Shown one piece after another: positions 23,583 to 35,400 of a stretch of DNA of 64,000 nucleotides (within the stretch, counting starts at the first letter, position 1; each line of letters opens with the position of its first letter). The notes beneath the pieces were generated by a model, which saw only the letters and a program-made list of their open reading frames with translations, was not told where the DNA came from and ran no database searches. This DNA comes from Amia ocellicauda. Lineage: Eukaryota; Chordata; Actinopteri; Amiiformes; Amiidae. The translations under genes and the position numbers were made by a program. The stretch spans positions 12,902,001 through 12,966,000 of the forward strand of contig NC_089858.1 of assembly GCF_036373705.1 (NCBI RefSeq). The letters run 5' to 3'.

Positions 23583-25095
23583 TATATACATACATATATA
23601 CATATATTTATATGTGTTTTTATCTTATGTCCAAGTAATGTTTGACTGAAATCCCCTTAACCACCCCTTCCAAAACAAAGAAACAAACACAACCAAAACA
23701 CAACAACAGTGACAAAATTGTTATTGTTTCTGTTTTGCATTCCTTCATCCATTTACTCTTTCAGCTCACCCTTGATGTCAGTGGCATCTCGGGAGGGGCA
23801 TTTTTCTTTGGAACAGAAGCACCTGGAAAAAACACTCTTTCTATCCGGTCTCTAACAACCAGAACCATTCTAAAAATGACAGAACTATTCTGTCCACAGT
23901 GTTCCTGTTTCTGAATCCCTCACCCACTAGACAACCCTAGCACTATGTATCTGTGTATGTATTTATCAGACTCTGATAAATCAATCTGATCAGAATGTGT
24001 GTGTGTGTCTGCCTGTGTGTGAATGCCTGTCTGTATGCGTATGTGTGTATGTGTGCACGTGTGTGCGTGTGTGTGCATCTGTGTGCAACTGTCCATCTCA
24101 TGTTGTGCATGCGTGTGTGTGTTTGGCTTTTTATGTGAACATTCTTTCTTTTAAGTGCAAAATCAGGCTTCTTTCATGCCTCCAATTAGACCTCTTTTAA
24201 ATGTTTTGCAAGACTTCTTCAGAGGAGTGAGGGGGTGTCCTGCTGTTCACACACCTGCATCTTTCTCTCGCCACCAGGCCTGCTGTCCAGCAGATGTCTC
24301 TGAAAACAGACCACTGGGTCCCCTGGACTCCCCTGACTGGAGGGGTACAAGGGTAGAGTTAGGGAGCAGTCAGTGCAGTGCTGTACAGAACTGGACAGGC
24401 TGACCCCGGGAAGCCCGGCAACACTTAAAGACAGGCATTTCCAAATCACCGTGAGGAACATTTCTTCTTTACTGGTAACATAATTAATGGCTTGTTAACA
24501 GCTCATCATCAACCCTACGAGTTAATCACTGCTGATGGGGCTTAATCTCCCCGTTACCACCACCCGGGCGTTCTTGCCAGCACATCCACACAGCCCGTCC
24601 ACTATTTTTACTATGTCACAATTCACAGGACATTCGTTTTAAGGGGACAATGGACCAGAGCACTTGGGTTCTGAGGGGCGGATGAACCACCAGCACTTTA
24701 GGAACGTGGACATCCTTGGGAAACTGGGCCAGTGAAGGCAGGATGAAGCAGGATGAGGTAAACACCTGAAGATGCACTCCCACCCTCCAGACCAGAGGAC
24801 CCTGCTGCACCCCGTTAGACTGAAGTGTTACTTGGTGAAATAATTCCAGCCCCTGAGTAGAGGCGACAGTGTGTGTTGCAGACGGGACTTGGGTGTGGGG
24901 GAGACAGCGAGTCAGTCGGGTGTGGTATGTAAAGGGGAGGAGCTTTTTTATATATTTTTATATATTTTAGTATAGCTGGGCTCGCAAACATCAAGTCCTG
25001 GAGAAGCCGCCATGTTGTCCTGCTCGTGGTGACTGGATCGGTCTGATTAAAAGCAGACTAACTGATCGAGTTTAATGCTTTTCTGCAGGCTGAAT
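23583..25095. other. Intergenic stretch without supported genes
   Basis: Contains a TG-rich microsatellite at about 23,996-24,125 and otherwise unremarkable sequence. Confidence 0.5.
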
Positions 25096-25097
25096 CA

Positions 25098-25401
25098 AAA
25101 TTATATCCATCCATCCATCCATTTTCAAAACCGCTTATCCTGGTGAGGGTCGCGGGGAAGCTGGAGCCGATCCCGGCAGGCATAGGGTGCAAGGCAGGAA
25201 TACACCCAGGACGGGGCACCAGGCCATCGCTGGGCAACACACACACACACCTAAAGGGCAATTTAGCATGGCCAATTAACCTAACCTGCATGTCTTTGGA
25301 TGGTGGGAGGAAATCAAAAGTGCCCAGAGAAAACCCACGCAGACACAGGGAGAACATGCAAACTCTGCAGCGCTAACCACTGCACCACCGTGCCGCCCAT
25401 C
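25098..25401. repeat. Interspersed fish repeat with (CCAT)n end
   Basis: Begins with four CCAT units, then TTTTCAAAACCGCTTATCC, GGCAATTTAGCATGGCC, CCTGCATGTCTTTGGATGG, AAACCCACGCAGACACAGGG and GCTAACCACTGCACCACCG. This is a widely dispersed fish repeat that I recognise from memory. I do not assign its class. Flanked by AAAATTATA on both sides (25,097 and 25,403 areas), consistent with a target-site duplication. Confidence 0.65.
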
Positions 25402-25405
25402 AAAA

Positions 25406-26580
25406 TTATATTTTTAAACATTGAAACAGTTTCAGTTTCTTTTTAGACAATATCAGATATGGTGTAATTGTTGAGATTAACCTTAAAAAATAGAAATAAA
25501 ATAAAAATAACCTAGCAGAAGACGGTGGCCCCTCAGGAAGTTAGTGTGAGAGGCCCTGTAATACATTGAGATGCGACAGTTTTCACCTCTATGTGACCTG
25601 TGCAGGGTGAGCAGGGGGGAGTGTGGTTCAGGATGCAGAGCGGCTGAAAGCGGTCAGAAGCCAGAGCCGCAGTTCAACTTCCTGTGTTGTGGAGAGCGAC
25701 AGTGCCAGAGTGCACTTGACGTCAGTGGTGCAGCTACACAACGGGAGACTCCAGATACAGTGCAAAGCAGATTTGTTATTATTTTGTTTGCATCTCATCC
25801 GTTAGACACAAACTGACCGGTGCATTTCATGTTAACTTGCATATACTTTCTGATTGGTCTTGAAGAGTCACAAAAATCCAGAGATCTGTACCTCCAATCA
25901 AAAGGTTTTTATTACAAGCAGCTGCATGGAAGAGGCGATCTCAAGAACAGTCTTAGAGAAGTTACAAACTACAGGCACTTGTATGCAGATCAGACAGGAG
26001 AGAAAGATAACAGGCCCATATGTCTGCCTCGTGATGAGTGGAAGTTCGATTTCTGCCTGACAACTGCTCAGGAAGACCCATATATAGTCAAACCAGGTTA
26101 AGGCATATGTAATGTTTAATATAAGGGGGGTTTGTACGATGCAGTCCAAATTGCTGGTGAAAACTGGTTCTTATCAGACCCTGTTCTTCTAGGTATCAGG
26201 GTTGAACTATAGCACAGTACCGTAGCACAGTAAGACAGTAAGACAGTGACCTTGTTCACACAGACACACAGGGAAAGAAATGCAGTTTCTCAGTCCCTCC
26301 TGTTGGTACAGCGAAAGAAATGAGTGGAAACCAAAGTCTCCATCTCTATCCCTGCAGTCATAGGGTGTATATCAGTAAGGCTATTTGCATGCATTTACCT
26401 GATATGCTTGGCAAAGTGAAAGTGGGTGCTTGATTGGTGGCGATTAAAGCCCATAATATAATAATGGAAAATGTGTGATAGGGTGTGGTTATAATAGGGT
26501 GTGGTTGTATCGTTATTCCTTACAGTCTGGTATAACTATGTATTTCTGGGACACCACGACAGAGGAGACACACTGGATCA
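25406..26580. other. Intergenic region below the receptor gene
   Basis: No gene supported. It lies between the dispersed repeat and the candidate poly(A) signal of the receptor gene. Confidence 0.5.
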
Positions 26581-26588
26581 AGAATCAA

Positions 26589-26594
26589 TTTATT
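26589..26594 (-). terminator. Candidate poly(A) signal (AATAAA) for ddr2-like gene
   Basis: AATAAA on the minus strand 2.86 kb after the receptor stop codon, with a GT-rich stretch (CCAGTGTGTCTCC) about 20 bases beyond it. It is the best canonical hexamer I noticed in that interval, but I did not check every alternative. Confidence 0.4.
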
Positions 26595-26926
26595 GCTATT
26601 TTTTCCCATGTTTAAGTGATTTTCTTAAAAAAAAAAAAAACTAAACAAAAAACAATTTCTAAAGCAAATGCCAGAGTACAAGTCCTCCTTATCTCCCAAT
26701 ATATTACTGTACAAATCTACTCTGATTACACTATGTACACGACAGCAAAACGTGTCTGACATACAATCATGAGATCCAAAAAAACAAACAGAAACAAAAC
26801 AATTGTAAAACAAGTACCATAAAATGCAGGAAATGGCTTGACATCACTTCCTGTAGCTATATGTGCTCCTAACTCTTGACTGTTGTCACTGAGCTAGTCT
26901 GTGGGCCTTTAAAACTCATATGTATA

Positions 26927-26960
<34 letters not shown>

Positions 26961-27826
26961 AACTTAAGGGCCTTTGAGTAGTTATGGCCAATAACCCATA
27001 TAGCTCACACTCATAAACAAACATGCACTCTCCCACTTTTACCCACCCACCCTCTCTCTCTCTCTCTCTCTCTCTCTCGGTCTCACACACACTCACCAAT
27101 TTTCCCAGCCCAGTGACAACAGTTAACCACAGGCTCACTCCAGCAAAGGCTTCTGGGAGGTGTAGTTTCATGGATCTGCCCCTCCCCAAAGCATACAGAC
27201 AGAACAGTGTGAAGACAGCAGCTGTCAAGGAAAAGGGTTGGGGGTCAGGAGATCAGGAGGTCATCAACTTTAACACCTTTTCTCACAGACAGGCCTACAG
27301 GGATTGCTACAGTTCTCAGTGCACATTGGCTCTCCACAAAAACTACATCTCCCAGATGGCCCTCCATGGCTCTATGCGTGCATAGTTATAACCGTTAAAA
27401 ATTACAAGAAAAAAAAAAAGACATTTTAAACAACTATAACAAAAGCAACAACAACAGAAATACAAGAGATTACAAATTAAAACAACCCTTGTCCATCTAA
27501 AAAACAAAAAGATGAAAAGTACATTTTAAGAAAATCAATAAGATCTAATACCATACCAAACTGAAAAATAATAACAATAATAATAAAAATGTAACCACTG
27601 CGTTTCCATTAATTTGTTTAGGACATTTTTTGGCAAAACGTTTCAGAATTTATATATAAAATAAGAAACAATCCACAGGCTAACTGTCCCTCTTCACACA
27701 CAGGACAGTTTCAATGTGCCCTAGAGATCCCCCTGCCCATAACTCTGCCCCCAGCAGATACACCCCGCCCCCAACCCTAATCTCTGCCCATAACCCCCCT
27801 CTAACCACAGCTGACTGAATATTCTA

Positions 27827-28201
27827 GCTGTATTTGAAACCGCATACTACTTATACCACATGTACTTCACAACAACATTTCAGAAGTACGCAGTATGCAT
27901 GTTGGAGATAATATATGTTCATATGTACTTATGTACTTATATGATTTTGTAGTATGGTAAAAGAACCCCGATGGCTTGCTACATTTGCCAAAATATGCAG
28001 TATACAGCCAGAGCTCAGAACTCAGTACAGACTACGGCATCCCATCATGCTTCATGTTTGGTCACATGACATATATACTACACTGAATCATTCATCTTCA
28101 TACTGTGTACTGTACTACTTAGAAAATCAGTATCTAGCATGCAGTATGTACTTATGCAGTAGACAGAATATAGTAGGGTAGTATGCGATTTTGAATACAG
28201 C
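27827..28201. mobile_element. MITE with 24-bp terminal inverted repeats
   Basis: Left end GCTGTATTTGAAACCGC... and right end, inverted, GCTGTATTCAAAATCGC... agree at 21 of 24 positions (through CATACTAC). The 375-bp interior is full of GTAYGTA/CATACT motifs and has no coding capacity. It falls in the presumed 3' UTR or flank of the receptor gene. Confidence 0.7.
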
Positions 28202-28567
28202 CTCTCTCCCCATTTTAGCATCCATAGGGACATGCCAGAGAGAGAGGTCTGTTATGGGGTTGGGAGTGGGTGGGGAGTCCATTGCACAATCAGTCCATTC
28301 GGGCTCCACAATCCTCTGGTCAGTCAAGGTTTGTACTTCAGCCATGACAGTAGTTCTGTTTCAGCCAGAGGTCAGGGGTCATAGATGGCCTACACTGACC
28401 TCTGGTGACCATTGTTTTTAGTTTTTCTTTCTTATCCTTTAATATCCTAAAATATTACTAGTAATAACAACAATTTAAAAAAATAATAATCCAGTGTGGG
28501 GGAGGATTAAGAGGGAATGACAGACAAACTGAACAAAGCAAATCAATTCCAACAGCAGTGCTTTACA

Positions 28568-28592
28568 AAGAAAAAAAAAAAAAAAAAAAAAA
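28568..28592. repeat. Poly(A) run followed by CA-rich microsatellite
   Basis: About 22 A residues, then at 28,618-28,690 a CACACGCC-type repeat. Presumed 3' UTR or flank of the receptor gene. Confidence 0.7.
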
Positions 28593-29449
28593 CACAGGAC
28601 TGATACCGACTCACTTGCGTGCACACGCCCACACACACGCACACGCCATGCCCACACGCCCACACACATGTCCACATGCACGCACACGGTCAAACAAGAT
28701 TCATACACATGGAGGAGAGGAGGGGCAGAGGAGACGGAAATACAGTCTTGGCTCCGGGTTCGAGAAGAGCACCCCACTGTAGATTATTTTCTCAGTCTTT
28801 AAGAAACAAAGAAGAGCTCTTCCGTTTCCACAGAAACTCAAAAGCATGACCTCACCGCCTATCAGCGGAGAAGTGGGTAGTGGTGGGGGTCCCCTGGCCT
28901 CTCTCTCCCTCTCTTCATGCCATCCCCACTCAGAATTGCTACACTACCACCAGTCAGTCCCGTCTTTCCACAGGAAGAGTGGAGGAAGGTCTGGTCGGCC
29001 GGGAGGGGGCTTGTCAAAATGTTCCCCAGCGCCCCAAAGCCAAACCTCTCAGTCCCTTCTCTGAGCCTCCACCACCCTGGGTCGAGGAGGAGGAGGGGTG
29101 TTTGGGAGAGGCAGGGACCGTCCTCACAGTGAAGGGAAGAGCAGAGAGCTCACGGCCTCGGTGCTGACGGCCGCCCCCTGCAGTGTCAGTGCTGTGTGAG
29201 AGAGGAGGGACCGCAGGACTTGCACAATGAGACAGAAAACGAGGTGGGGAGAGGATTCCCGCACACCCCCACGTCTGATCCTCCCTGCCTCGATTTCTCT
29301 CCATCCCTCCCTCATCTCAAGGATACCGCAGGCGCATTGCCCCGGCACAGGGAGGAAAGTGTGTGCGCGTGTGCGTCGTCTTTCCCCTCTATCCCTCTGT
29401 CCTCCTCCAGCACCTCACAGACCCCCCCTCACCCCCCGCCCTGTCTGCA

Positions 29450-32400
29450 CTAGGCAGTGTGCTCTCGCAGGGCCTGGTACAGCCTGTGGAAGGGCGGCCG
29501 GTCCTTGGTGTCTCGACTCCAGCAGCGCAGCATCACCTCGAACAGAGACGGGGGACACAGGGGCGGCGGGGACAGGAAGATCTGGGAAGGGAGAGAAGGA
29601 GAGGTGGGGGAGTAGGAGGGAAGGAGGAGAAAGGCATAGAGGAAAAGTCAGAGGAGGAGAGGGAGAGGAGAAGAGAGGCAGAGAGACAGTAAGTAGAGGG
29701 AGAGGGGAGAAAAAAGGAATGATAGAGAGAGACGGAATGGGAGGTTGAGATCAGTTTCTTCGTTTGTACATTTGTCATTTTTTCCTTATAAGGCTACGTT
29801 AAACTTGTATTTTTTGCACTAGTAATTAAAGCATCATCTCCAGGTAGGTGGTATCGGTGCCCAGGTGTACGTACCTGCCTGCCCTGGTTCCTGAAGAACT
29901 CGCCCGTGTTCTCGATCACCTGCTCGTCGGTCAGCAGGCTGTAGGGCTGCTCCTTACACAGTGTGAAGACCTCCCACAGGGTCACCCCGAATGCCCACAC
30001 ATCACTGGCCGTTGTGAACTTGCCCTGTGTGCAAAGACAGATACACAGACATAGACACACACAATCAGGTCAATACTGATATAGTGGGTGTGCGAGAGAA
30101 TGTGTGCAAGTGCCTTTGCGAGTGTATGGGCATGAATGCTTGTGTGCGACTGTACGTATTTGAGTGTGTGCGTGTCTGCGCCAGTCTGCGTCCTCCCACT
30201 GACCAGCAGGATGCTCTCCCAGGCCATCCAGCGGATGGGCAGCACAGCACGGCCCTGGATGCGGTAGTAGTCGCTGCTGTACAGGTTCCTGCTCATGCCG
30301 AAGTCGGCGATCTTGATGGTGAGCCGCCGGTCCACCAGGCAGTTGCGCGTGGCCAGGTCTCTGTGCACAAAGTTCAGGGATGCGAGGTACCGCATCCCCG
30401 AGGAGATCTGCGTTGCCATGTGTAGCAGGTCCCTCATGCTGGGAGAGAGCAGAAGGAAGGGAGAAAGGGTGCAAAGACGGAGAAAGAAGAGAGAGAGAGG
30501 AGATGAGGGGGAAAGGGCAGAAGAGAGGGAAAGAGAAAAGAGGGAGAAAGAGAGAGAGACAGAGAGAGATGGAGACACCCATTACTTACCAAATCCAGAC
30601 TGAGTGCAGACTGAATTTACTGCTGCCCCCTAGTGGACACAGCAAACAAATCTGAACTCATCTACTAAAACATAACTAGAACAGCAGCAATTAGAAAGTT
30701 TACAAACGAGAGGAGGCCATTCGACCCATTGTGCTCGTTTGGTGTCCATTAATATCTAAGAGATCCAAGGATCCTATCCAGTCTATTTTTAAATGTTCCC
30801 AAATTGTCTCTTCAGCCACATCGCTGGGGAGTTTGTTCCAGATTGTGACGACTCTCTGTGTGAAGAAGTGTCTCCTGTTTTCCGTCTTGAATGCCTTGAA
30901 GCCCAATTTCCATTTGTGTCCCCGGGTGCGTGTGTCCCTGCTGATCTGGAAAAGCTCCTCTGGTTTGATGTGGTCGATGCCTTTCATGATTTTGAAGACT
31001 TGGATCAAGTCCCCACGTAGTCTCCTCTGTTCCAGGGTGAAAAGGTTCAGGTCCTCAGTCTCTCAGTAGGACATTCCCTTCAGACCTGGAATAAGTCTGG
31101 CTGCCCTCCTCTGAACTGCCTCCAGAGCAGTGATATCTTTCTTGAAGTGCGGAGCCCAGAACTGTCCACAGTATCCACATGAGCTCTAACTAGTGCATTG
31201 TACAGTCTGAACATCACTGCCCTTGTTCTCAATTCTACACTTTTGACAATATACCCTAGCATTTTTTTTACCCTTTGCCTTTGGTCTTTCTCACGCATTA
31301 CTTCATCTAGTTCTATTCCTCCCATAGTGTAATTATAGTGGACATTTTAATACCTTGCACTTGTCCACTTTGAATAACCTGTGCTGCCGAGATTGTATCT
31401 GCTGAGCCACCTATTTTAGTATCTTCTGCAAATTTGACAAGTTTGCTAACTATCCCAGAGTCCAGATCATTAATATATATTAGAAAAAGCAAAGGCCCTA
31501 GTACTGATCCCTGTGGAACTCCACTAACAACCTCACTCCAGTTAGAAGCGACTCCTCTAATCGACACTGACTGCCTGTGTGCATCTGCCTTTCTTTCTGT
31601 GTCTTCAGAAGTCTGTAGCAGACAGAGACACTCAGTTCTCAAAACATTTTTTCCTTGCCTTGATACTTTTAGGGCAAGAGGTAAACATGGCCATATTGAT
31701 AACGAACCTTCTTGTTGTTTCTGAGAGTTATCCACAAGGTTACATTCGTGGTGAGGTGGAATTGTACCAAAGGGAATGACATTAATAATAATTATAATTA
31801 TAATAATTATTATAATAATGTATTTATTTTTTAGCAGACGACCTTATCCAGGGCAACTTACAAAACATAAGAGATATGTACTCATTAGCTATATTCTTGA
31901 TTATAAAATCTGTTAGCCTTCCATATTTATCAATATTTAATGAATATTCATTGATTCTTCCAAATTATTCCCATACATAGACTTTTCTTTGTTCACTTTC
32001 AAGGTCTCAACCTATAGTGGGGGGGGGGCCTGACCTGACAGAGGGGATGTTGTTGGCATGAGTCAGCGTGCTCTCCACCTCCCTCTGCGACAGGAACATG
32101 TTGAGGTCTCCATTCTCCATGTACTCCGTGACCATGCACAGGGGGTCAGAGGTCACACACACACACAGTAGCCGGATGATGTTGGGGTCGTTGAGCCGGG
32201 ACATGATCTTGATCTCCTTCAGGAAGTCGTTCCTGGAAAATGGATGGACACACACACACACACAAACACACACAGTGTCAGAACATGAGTGGCACAGGTG
32301 CCGTTTGTGGACTCATGGTGTAGCAGCAGGAGACACACAGGGATCACACACGCCTATCCTTCTTCTAAACATTTTCACACTGCAGTCACAGCCTACCTCC

Positions 32401-35400
32401 CCCACCACATGACACACAATCACCCCGTCTCCCTGTCTGGACGCACAGTCACACAGCTGTCTTTGGACACACGTACAGTTCTCACTGTCTCTCTGTACAC
32501 CTGGGCCTGACCCCTTCTCGTTCCTTCCTCATTCCCCGACAGCCCCCCCAGGTGACTAACCTGGCATTTTTGGTGGCATCGGCTCTCAGCTGCTTCACGG
32601 CCACCAGCACCGGCCGGCCGTCCCGCTCCAGAATCGGGATGCCCCCCTCAAGGAACTCCGCCAGCCCCTCCGCCTCACACAGGTGCACCTGAGGAGGGGA
32701 GGATGTAGAAGAACAGTCAGCTGACTGGATTGTGTTTGGGCTCAACCCCCCTGACATTAACCCCTGACCTCTGACCCCCCCTGTACTTATCAACCATGTT
32801 TCAGCCGGTCCCAGTGCAGGGAAGCCCAGTAAAAACCTCCAAAAACCACAGGAAACCACGGTAAGCTTATGGATAGTGATAGTGGCCAAGATATGTAATT
32901 AAGTTTACTGTTTAAATGTAAAATAAATTAACTATGGGTTTGAAAAATTGTACAGCAAGAGTGTGGACTCTCCACGATTGTTGCAGCTTGTGGAGTCGAG
33001 CCCCTCCTGACCTCTCACTACTCTGCCAGCTGACCCCTGACCGCCCCACACACAGTCCCGACCGCTGACCCCTCTAAGCCCCAATCTCTACAACCCCTGA
33101 CCCACGACAGCTTCCCTCACCTCCCCGAACTGGCCCTCGCCCAGCTTCTCACGGAAGAGGAGGCGCTGCTGTGGGAACTCGGCGACGGAGATGTCCTTGC
33201 GTGTGAGCGAGTCGATGGTCAGCGCGGGGACGGCGTACATGTTGCTCCCGGTGACGCCCTGCAGGCTGACGATGTCAGTCTCGGCGTAGTGCTCCACGCT
33301 GCTGTGGAAACACTGGTGAGGAGTGCCCTGCGTCAGGTCTGGCTCCGCATAGTCACCACTGCACACTGAGAGAGAGCGGGAGACAGAGGAGAGGAGAGAG
33401 GACGATTACGCGCTTTTACGGCACCATTTCAGATCCCCATCAAATGCATCAGTTCATTTGATCAGGATCAGTGGTGTTGCAGCTACACTGCTGTTTGATC
33501 AGGGTCAACTGTCAGCAGCCCCAGGGGTCTGCGCTCAAGCATATTACAGACGGGTGACAAATTAAAGGAAAAACCTGAATAAATGAGTGGAGGAACATAA
33601 CGAATGCAGATGCCACCAAAGAGGTGTACTGCATGATACAATTAAGCAATTAACATCCTATCATGCTCTTTGGCATGTATAACAATGCTGAGCAGGCCCA
33701 GTTGAGGAGCAGGAAAATTATGCGAATCATATTGTAACGAAGCACAGCCGTAGGGGTACCCAGGTGCAGAGTGAGAGGTAGTCAGGAACAGGCTGGGGTC
33801 AATGCCAGCAAACAGTAATGTCCAGGAGAATCCAGAAGTCGTGGTCGATAAGTCAAGCAGGGGGTCAATGATCAGGCGAACAGGTTGATAGGGAGAATCC
33901 GGCATTCGGTGGTCGAGGTACACGTGGAGGTCGTAAACGGGCAATCAGTAACAAAGGGGAAGACTTAGAAATGCAACGGGACAGAAGACAAGACATGGCA
34001 GTGAATGGAATTTACAGAGGGGTTTGTAGGTGTAGCAAAGGGGAGCAGGGGGCAGTGAAGGGGAGTACTGGTCCAGTGTGAGTTTGAGGATGATAAAACA
34101 AGTGCAGTGCAGTCTGATTTCTGGGGAAAGTGAGGGTTTAGTATTCTGGTGGTGATGACCTCTGGTGGTGAGCTTGTGAATTACGGGATGTGTGGGATAC
34201 AACAGTGAGACATGCTATGGCCTCGCAGTCACCAGATCTCAACTCAATTGAATACCTACGGGAGATTTTGGACCGACGTGTTAGACAGAGTGTTAGACTC
34301 TCACCACCATCATCAAAACACCAAATGAGGGAATATCTTTTGGAAGAATGGTGTTCATCCCTCCAATAGAGTTCAGAGACTCGTAGCATCTGTGCCAAGA
34401 GCATTGAAGCTGTTCTGGCGGCTCTTGAGCCTAACACCTTACTGAGACACTGTTGGTTTTTCTTTTAATTTGTCACCCGTCTGTATGTCCAACCTTAATT
34501 ATGCGGCTATACAAGTAATTTAGAACACAAACACGCTAAGTAAAAATTATTACCTATATATGGTTAATTTTATTTTATTAATAATAAGGGAAGTAGCGAA
34601 GTGTTCTCTTATCTGCTACACTGATGGGAAGGATGTTTGGCTTTTCTTTTTTTGGGAAGGATGTGTGCCGCCTGTCTTTAAAACAAACGCCGCTGCACTG
34701 CATGCCGGAACTTTAGCCAGTCGAGCGTTTACACTGCCAGGATCAAATGCTACTGATGCACTTGATCCGGATAAGAAGTGGCAGTGTAAACATGACTATA
34801 GACTGAGACACTACACACAGAGATGGAGAGATGAGTATCCCTCTCTCCTCGTCCATCCTCATTTGTGTCTGTGGTCTTACCGTTGATGGGGGTCTGGGGG
34901 GTGGCTGTGGGGCAGGGCCGGGATAGCACAGTGAGGGGTGGGGAGGTGGAGAGGAACAGATCATAGGCTGGGTTACTGAAGACAAGAGCTGAAGGACAGA
35001 GACAGACACAGGGAGGGAGAGAGATAGAGAAAAGGAGAAAGAGGGAACAGGGAAATGTACAGCTGAGGGGGAACTGAAAAGTAAACAAGAGATGGGAGAA
35101 TCTGGAGGGAGGACCTGTATAAGTTCTGGATGCATGCATGCTTATTGTGTATTGTACTGCACTATACTGCACGTCTCAGTGTATCGGTGTGTTCGAGCAC
35201 GATATACCTGAGTCCTCTGCACTCTGGGACAGTTCAGGCAGTGCGTGTCTCAGAGCGGAGGGGTCCCGGTACTGGGGGTCCAACAGGTAGACCCGCTCAT
35301 AGGGGGGGTCCCCCTCGGGACAGCTGGGCTCGGCATGGGGGGTCTGGATCACGATGGTGTCGCTGCAGGAGGACAGGCGCACGGTCACATCTTCATCCAG

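Larger units (their letters stand above)
29450..32688 (-). other. ddr2: ddr2-like: kinase domain exons
   Basis: Exons 32688-32561, 32232-32035, 30438-30204, 30024-29875 and 29581-29450. Catalytic features are complete: the ATP-site Lys in VAVKQL (about 661), the gatekeeper Thr in [19 protein letters not shown] with Asp 765, DFG with Asp 783, and the activation-loop tyrosines YSSDYY (791, 795, 796) equivalent to the autophosphorylation trio of DDR2. The loop then reads [16 protein letters not shown], and the domain ends with CW and RP as in other tyrosine kinases. A functional kinase is predicted. Confidence 0.94.

Noticed and set aside
34750..35172. Minus-strand frames of 130-140 codons extending beyond exon 34988-34881
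   Set aside because: Only the 108 bp between the acceptor and donor are coding; the extension is a pyrimidine-rich intron.
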